Shown here in pieces: positions 60,501 through 64,000 of a DNA stretch of 64,000 bases. The notes under the pieces are model-generated. The model saw only the letters and a list, made by a program, of their open reading frames with translations, had not been told where the DNA came from and searched no databases. The position numbers and the translations under genes were made by a program. The stretch comes from Lytechinus pictus (taxonomy: Eukaryota; Echinodermata; Echinoidea; Temnopleuroida; Toxopneustidae). Within the stretch, counting starts at the first letter, position 1, and the number at the start of each line of letters is the position of its first letter. The stretch spans positions 36,140,501 through 36,204,500 of the forward strand of contig NC_087251.1 in the NCBI RefSeq assembly GCF_037042905.1, read 5' to 3'.

Positions 60501-63500
60501 TTGGGTAGGGTATAGTGTTAAATCCGGAGCTGAAACTAGTTATTTGAATAGTGTATGGAATTTACAGCAGAGCAATTGTTGTGGGAGCAATTGTCACCAG
60601 AGCAATTGTTGTTGGAGCACATGTCATGGAACATCACTGATAGAAACCTACCTTGTTGATATGATGATGACCTCATCCTTGGTAGTCTGCTCAACGGTAT
60701 TATTGCCCGAGGGGTTGATCCTGACAAACCCGGCGCACTGTTTGAAGGTCTTAGGTCCAAGACCCTTCACATCGAGCAGCACCTGACGATTGGTAAATGC
60801 TCCAACCCTCTGACGGTGGGCTATTATCTTCTTAGCTAGACCCGCTGAGATGCCTGAAACCCATCTACAAAATTAAGAAAGATACCCTTAAAGCTTGTTC
60901 AGATATTCATTACCTCCACATGTCATGGTAGAGAACAAAAGAAATCAAGCTCCAGAGAAGAGTCATGTCTTATTCAGCAAAATTTCATGAATTTCTACCC
61001 CTGCAATGACCCTGTCAACTACTATTTATAAGCTTGAGTATTATGCAATGTGATGCCTTCTTATTGTCAATTTGAGTTTAATCAAAGATGATTCCCACCG
61101 TCATTCTCATGAGCAGGCAATATTTGTTATACTACATGTACTTATTTCACAAGTTCCAACTACAGTTGACTACATTCATGGCAACTATGATAAAGGCGGA
61201 TAATAATGGTGGAGTACCAGGAGTGTCATATCTGACAGACATCTGACACATAGAAACAAATCATCATAATCATCATCAGCATCCTCATCATCATCTTCAT
61301 CATCATCATTATCACAATCATCATCATCGTCATCATCGTCATCATCATCATCAGGAGCCCATAAGACACATATAATTTGAAAATCAGTAAATCAATTGTG
61401 GCACCAAAATAACAAAATGAACAAGATTTGACTCACTTGAGCAGAACTTCTGAACATATGTTGAGATCCACTCCAACGAAACTCACACATTCCTCTACCA
61501 CATCTCCTAACGCTGCCTTCAGTAATCTCTCTGGTACATCATGCTATTGGATGAAAATGAGAATGATCAATGAAACAATCTGCTAGTGATTTACTTTTAT
61601 AACCTACTGAAACCCTTGCATCTGGGGGGTGTTTCACAAAGATTTAAGTATGACTTGAGTTGCTCTTAAATGCCGACGCGTACATAATATGCAATGCGCA
61701 ATGTGATCGATGGATACGCGGTAGTGCGCGTCCTGTTTGCATGATCTGACCAATGTGGTGATGTCTTCTATACCGTATGCAACTGGGAGTTTAAGTGCGA
61801 CTCTAAGTCACACTTAAATCTTTGTGAAACACCCCCCTGATTGGGTAAAGCAAATTATCCTTTGCAAATCACTGACAATTTTTTTTTTCATGGAATGCTC
61901 CCAAGGGGAATGTTTCAGGAAGTATCCTGTTGGTGACTTTCAATGGCAGCTGTTACAAGCTACTGAAGTCCTTGCATCTGATTGGCTGAGATCAAATTTG
62001 TTGGTGAAAACCCCAGGCAACCAATGAAAAGATTTGTTACAAAGAGCTCCCCTGGTCATTGGACTAACCAAAGATAAACTTCAAAATATGTTTGTTTGTT
62101 GGATAATCGGGAGGGTAAACTCTGCAGTTTCCTAAAAAGCAAATACTGACAGAAACTCCAACGTCAATATCAAACTATAACATGTATTAAAAATTGATAA
62201 ATAATCCTATAGGATTCCAATTTAAAGTGACATCAATACACATACAAGTCTCTGATTCTGTTTCACTAATAATGAGAGGAATACAAGGCTAAATCGCAGA
62301 TTTTCTTTTATGCAAATATTATAAGAGGTATAAACATGTTCAAAATTGTTTCCATTGATTCTTCAAATACATAATAAAGAGCTGGCACTCAACCAAAACC
62401 AATCCTTTCTCGTAATTCTTTCTCTTATAAGAGTCATTGATGAAAATAGTCAAAATATTACCTGGTACATGCCAACACCTATGTGTTTTGGATCTATCTT
62501 GACAAGTTCAGCAAGGGGGTCCTGAAGTCTTCTTGCAATTGATACTACAAACAAAGCAAACAGTGTGTGTGTGTTAAACATTATCAATCAGACATGATTA
62601 TTTACATCTGGGACCGACCATTAAATTCTTATCTCGCTAAATTAATTATGGGGGAATAATAATGACTTTTAATTAATTTTAATAATTGCTTTTCTATTTA
62701 CCATGAATCTAGATTTCCATATACCACCATTGGTACTGATTATAATTGTATAGACATTACCCAAGACTTATTGCACAATTGGTGTAACGGTCAGCGAACG
62801 TTTTTCTAGTACGGTACTATGTAATTGTTGCTTATTTCAGTTATCAGTGAAAAGTTGCAAAGACAAAATCCCATAGACTAGCACAGTATTTTCTCTCGCG
62901 GACCAATTCTTTTATACATCCTGAAGGTATCGATCATATTTAATTATCAATTTAAAGAGTGTACTTTTGCTGCACATTGAAAGTACATGCACCAATAGGA
63001 CATTTCAATGATTAGGCCTAATTAGGCGATTTCTTTGGGCGATTCCTGATCTTCAAATTGGCTTCGTAAACTCTGCTCATGGTACTTTATGCGGAATGTA
63101 CATATTTCTGTGTTGGCGGGCGATCACGAGCCAGGAAACAAATCAAGTGAGCGTTGTGCTGTATCACCCGTATCCGCGCCATAACATACGAGTGATGTGA
63201 AGGACCAATTTTTTGTGAGCTTATATGGTTAGCTGACGTAGTTTAAGAACTTTGCGTTATGAAAGATCACTAGTTAAGACACAGCATCAGAAGTCTTGGA
63301 GTTGACTTATGATGACAATTAAGTCACAAAGCTTGAAATATTATAAGTAGCTACACAAACAATGTGTAATTCCTGGCTGACAGTGAATCCCTGTTTATCC
63401 GAAACAGTCAAATTGAAAATGATTAGAGGCATGGGTGGTCATTTACCGGATGGAAAAACCTTTAACTACAGCACTAATACATACATAAATAAATGAATAA

Positions 63501-63636
63501 ACAAACAGACAAATAAATAAAATAGTCAAATCAGGGTTATGTACCTGCACTTCTAATGTTTGGATCTAACTTTGGCATCTCTTTCTCAGCTTCAGGTGAC
63601 ACACTGTATATTGATGCTCCATCTTCATTCACAATG
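45256..63636 (-). CDS. SRBD1: SRBD1 (S1 RNA-binding domain protein 1), 3' part, eight exons
   Basis: Joining exons 63636-63545, 62544-62462, 61543-61437, 60864-60652, 49985-49830, 47653-47568, 46675-46577 and 45536-45256 gives about 371 codons in one frame, every junction phase-compatible, ending in TGA. Order matches Tex/SRBD1: the conserved [19 protein letters not shown] of the YqgF-like region, an HhH pair ([14 protein letters not shown] and [15 protein letters not shown]), TWIHPESY, and a C-terminal S1 fold ([20 protein letters not shown]). Family knowledge: Tex-like proteins bind nucleic acid and relate to SPT6; SRBD1's own role is poorly defined. A long basic insert separates HhH from HPESY. 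The N-terminus is beyond the window, and the 10.7-kb intron is full of transposons. Confidence 0.92.
45647..45900. mobile_element. MITE, CAGGGGAG/ACTTGTCGGAC family, longer copy
   Basis: Ends CTGGAGAGCATTTCATGAAG and GTGAAACATTCCCCAG are inverted. The interior shares TTTTATCCGACAAGTCC and AGCCAATCAAAATCAAGGAA with 15528-15702, then has an extra ~80 bp before the right end. It lies in an SRBD1 intron. Confidence 0.75.
46577..46675 (-). CDS. SRBD1: SRBD1 exon ([13 protein letters not shown] block)
   Basis: 99 bases: acceptor CCATCAG, donor GTGG|GTAAGT. It encodes [19 protein letters not shown] then [13 protein letters not shown], matching the Tex 'TLxDIxxELxxPGRDPR' region by position. Confidence 0.9.
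47100..47512. repeat. ~180-bp repeat with TGACCT motifs, two units
   Basis: Two units share CCATGCTAGTAT-ATACACACC, AAATTA-ATGAGC-TAG and TTGACC-T-TGACCTCAAA. The 3' part GAGCGGACGGACAGACGGAA is typical of this dispersed repeat. It is intronic to SRBD1. Confidence 0.7.
47568..47653 (-). CDS. SRBD1: SRBD1 exon (post-HPESY helices)
   Basis: 86 bases: acceptor ATTTCTAG, donor AGAG|GTATAA. It reads [19 protein letters not shown] then KLDNLIKSR. The in-frame ATG is internal, not a start. Confidence 0.87.
47820..48580. other. intronic sequence, nothing recognised
   Basis: Contains phrases reminiscent of the AGTCCACCCC family (TATAACTTTCTTATTGCTTG, AAGGCTGGATTCCCC) but no clear element boundaries. 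Confidence 0.35.
48586..49325. mobile_element. piggyBac-like MITE, best full-length copy
   Basis: It is flanked by TTAA at 48582-48585 and 49326-49329. Termini are CCCTATCTAGGCCGGGG and, on the complement of the right end, ACCTATCCAGGCCGGGG. G- and C-runs lie just inside. 740 bp, no transposase. Shares its interior with 15770, 17006 and 21395. Confidence 0.85.
49465..49760. repeat. 'TTTGGTCTA' foldback repeat
   Basis: Left half repeats TTTGGTCTACTCTATACTTG and GGTCTAATACCCAATTAG; the right half has the complements AGACTAAATGG, TAGACAATGTAGAATAAGAC and CAAA. A degenerate palindromic repeat. Confidence 0.5.
49830..49985 (-). CDS. SRBD1: SRBD1 exon (basic insert and HPESY segment)
   Basis: 156 bases: acceptor CATTGCAG, donor AGAAA|GTAAGT. 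It begins [15 protein letters not shown], continues [19 protein letters not shown], and ends [14 protein letters not shown]. The two basic clusters about ten residues apart look like a bipartite nuclear localisation signal. HPESY is the conserved Tex motif just before the S1 region. Confidence 0.88.
50205..50985 (+). pseudogene. non-LTR retrotransposon, 5' fragment (linker and start of RT)
   Basis: Plus-strand reading with one frame change gives [33 protein letters not shown], then [15 protein letters not shown], followed by a decayed '[21 protein letters not shown]' and 'IPHELQSGF'. These match the linker and the first reverse transcriptase blocks of LINE-type elements. Stops and frameshifts abolish coding. 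It ends before the catalytic RT motifs, which appear 7.7 kb downstream at 58627. Confidence 0.75.
50986..52860. other. intronic sequence, no element resolved
   Basis: It holds a G-run near 51670, C-runs near 51945 and 52235, and an exon-like but unsupported open frame at 51019-51372. No coding claim. Confidence 0.35.
52861..53930. repeat. ~160-185-bp tandem repeat with DR1-like sites, then CGC repeat
   Basis: Six units share GGATGTTCAGTGATACTTGA, CTTATGTCCAAGTTTCATGA, AAGTTATGATGGTAATTCAA and CCAAAGTTCATTGACC. Perfect TGACCTTTGACCT (DR1) occurs at 53012-53024, 53165-53177 and 53327-53339, with one-base variants at 53490 and 53682. The block ends in a CGC/CGT repeat (53836-53875) and AAAGCGGCGCCTATAG. 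Confidence 0.9.
54172..57779 (-). pseudogene. decayed DDE-type transposase-like gene
   Basis: Collinear minus-strand fragments (57779-57315, 57388-57038, 56582-56130, 56129-55693, 55256-54879, 54771-54172) cover about 1,200 codons, broken by frameshifts and stops. N-terminal part: a CX2C-X13-CX2C zinc-binding pattern (CKYC...CHSC, near 57200). Centre: [20 protein letters not shown], then [20 protein letters not shown], then [20 protein letters not shown]. The DG(T/S)T strand-turn-strand and SDR motifs fit the first two acidic positions of an RNase H-like integrase fold; I cannot place the third. I recall this protein as a multicopy uncharacterised family in invertebrates. The C-terminal part is Lys/Glu-rich, then acidic. 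No TIRs found. Confidence 0.65.
57780..58626. other. region upstream of the transposase-like gene
   Basis: 58190-58290 is GC-rich and has a CCTGACGTCATT (CRE-like) site; it could be the promoter or an end of the mobile element. No inverted terminal repeat with the 54-kb side was found by eye. Confidence 0.35.
58627..60250 (+). pseudogene. non-LTR retrotransposon, 3' fragment (RT core to C-terminus)
   Basis: RT motif A reads [14 protein letters not shown] (58713-58755) and motif C reads [10 protein letters not shown] near 59000, followed by [15 protein letters not shown]. After a frameshift near 59190 come [32 protein letters not shown] and [20 protein letters not shown], then a C-X-C-X8-H-X4-C knuckle ([17 protein letters not shown]) near 59960. 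The reading ends at 60250. Stops and frameshifts make it dead. It continues the fragment at 50205-50985 without overlap. Confidence 0.8.
60406..60632. mobile_element. short foldback element, copy D
   Basis: Begins GGTGACAAGACATTTACTCC and ends GGAGCACATGTCATGGAAC. The interior TTTGGGTAGGGTATAGTG matches copy A. The right end carries three or four modules (AGCAATTGTTGTGGGAGC, CACCAGAGCAATTGTTG), so it is intermediate between single-module and array-type ends. No direct repeat flanks it. It ends 20 bases from an SRBD1 exon. Confidence 0.75.
60652..60864 (-). CDS. SRBD1: SRBD1 exon (helix-hairpin-helix domain)
   Basis: 213 bases: acceptor TTTTGTAG, donor ACAAG|GTAGGT. Two hairpin motifs are visible, [15 protein letters not shown] and [18 protein letters not shown], followed by an acidic/Thr-rich tail. 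A foldback element ends only 20 bases beyond the exon end. Confidence 0.92.
61260..61355. repeat. (ATC)n microsatellite
   Basis: About 95 bases of TCATCA/TCATCG trinucleotide repeat in an SRBD1 intron. Confidence 0.95.
61437..61543 (-). CDS. SRBD1: SRBD1 exon (HDV...VGVDLN block)
   Basis: 107 bases: acceptor CCAATAG, donor AA|GTGAGT. It reads [20 protein letters not shown] and [15 protein letters not shown], continuing directly from GMYQ as in Tex. Confidence 0.92.
61622..61839. mobile_element. MITE (CAGGGGGGTGTTTCACAAAG ends)
   Basis: Left end CTGGGGGGTGTTTCACAAAG and right end CTTTGTGAAACACCCCCCTG are inverted, continuing inward to ATTTAAGT / ACTTAAAT. Core 140 bp. A solo right end of the same family lies at 11762. 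Confidence 0.85.
61902..62054. mobile_element. MITE-like repeat (CCAAGGGGAATGTTTCA ends)
   Basis: Left CAAGGGGAATGTTTCAGGAA and right AAAGAGCTCCCCTGG are weakly inverted. The core GCATCTGATTGGCTGAGATC is the complement of the AGCCAATCAGATGC core seen at 23420-23537. Confidence 0.5.
62055..62460. other. SRBD1 intron, nothing recognised
   Basis: No element or exon seen between the repeat at 62054 and the exon starting at 62462. Confidence 0.4.
62462..62544 (-). CDS. SRBD1: SRBD1 exon ([14 protein letters not shown] block)
   Basis: 83 bases: acceptor TTTGTAG, donor CAG|GTAATA. It encodes [19 protein letters not shown] and HIGVGMYQ, the most conserved stretch of the family. It leaves in phase 0. 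Confidence 0.93.
62545..63544. other. SRBD1 intron, nothing recognised
   Basis: About 1 kb of AT-rich sequence with no clear repeat. Confidence 0.4.
63545..63636 (-). CDS. SRBD1: SRBD1 exon (YqgF-like region)
   Basis: 92 bases: acceptor TTTGATAG|CATTG, donor GTGCAG|GTACAT. It reads [20 protein letters not shown] then [10 protein letters not shown], matching the Tex 'VNEAGASVYSAS' block. Enters with one base of a codon and leaves with one; the split codon gives Val. Confidence 0.9.
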
Positions 63637-63671
63637 CTATCAAAGATGAAAAATAAATGTCCTATACTTAA

Positions 63672-64000
63672 AGGACAAGTCCACCCCAACAAAAAGTTGA
63701 TTTGAATAAAAAGAGAAAATTCAAACAAGCATAATACTGAAAATTTCATCAAAATCGGATGTAAAATAAGAAAGTTATCCTGGTCAGTATGCAAATTAGG
63801 AGACTGATGACATCATCCACTCACTATTTCTTTTGTATTTTATCGTGAGAAATGTGAAATATTCTAATTTTTTCCTCATTGTCAAGTGAAACAACGATTA
63901 ATTCCTCCATGAACATGTGGAATTAGCACTGTTTAATACTATATGGTTCAGTCAAGTTGGTCCTTATTGTCAAATCTGTAAAAAATGAAATATTGTATAA
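63672..64000 (+). mobile_element. 'AGTCCACCCC' family MITE, truncated by window end
   Basis: Starts GGACAAGTCCACCCCAACAA and includes TTCATCAAAATCGGATGTAA, ATCCACTCACTATTTCTTTT and TTCAGTCAAGTTGGTCCTTA. The right half runs off the window. Confidence 0.75.

Noticed and set aside
61260-61355. CRISPR-like array of short repeats
   Set aside because: A simple ATC trinucleotide repeat with no spacers, in an animal genome.

Overview
This window looks like nuclear DNA of a deuterostome invertebrate, most likely a sea urchin. It is AT-rich, gene-poor and intron-rich, with GT/AG splice junctions, many C, A and CT homopolymer tracts, and dense short inverted-repeat elements. Several repeats match types I know from echinoid genomes: the 'AGTCCACCCC' family, tRNA-derived SINEs, the tandem 'TGACCTTTGACC' repeat, and a foldback element whose arms are built of ~15-bp tandem repeats, like the TU elements described in Strongylocentrotus. 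The species cannot be fixed from the sequence.

The only host gene I can name is the 3' half of SRBD1 (a Tex/SPT6-like S1 RNA-binding protein). It lies on the minus strand with eight exons from 63.6 kb down to 45.26 kb, all phase-compatible and ending at a stop; the 5' part is off the right edge. Its exons encode the end of the YqgF-like region, the helix-hairpin-helix domain, a basic insert with a putative nuclear signal, the 'HPESY' segment and the C-terminal S1 domain. One intron (49.99-60.65 kb) is stuffed with mobile DNA: two collinear pieces of a plus-strand non-LTR retrotransposon (50.2-51.0 and 58.6-60.25 kb), a tandem repeat bearing nuclear-receptor-like DR1 sites (52.9-53.9 kb), and a decayed minus-strand transposase-like gene (54.2-57.8 kb).

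On the plus strand, 9.75-14.73 kb holds one good coiled-coil-type exon and three decayed tandem copies of a second exon, probably a broken or alternatively spliced gene that I do not recognise. A 78-codon minus-strand ORF at 4.96-5.2 kb is a weak candidate.

The rest is repeats. Layout: 1-5 kb, mostly featureless; 5.5-7.1 kb, GC-rich repeat and a ~950-bp polypyrimidine tract; 7.4-12 kb, nested MITEs and a SINE; 12-15 kb, exon duplicates and a 200-bp hairpin; 15-29 kb, MITEs including a piggyBac-like TTAA family; 31.4-35.4 kb, the 4-kb foldback element; 36-38 kb, a ~110-bp satellite, (TA)n and a minisatellite; 39-44 kb, sparse; 44-64 kb, SRBD1 and its intronic repeats. The most interesting item is the foldback family: the 4-kb element and shorter relatives at 10.2, 24.7 and 60.4 kb share termini, and three of the four copies are flanked by 8-9-bp target duplications.
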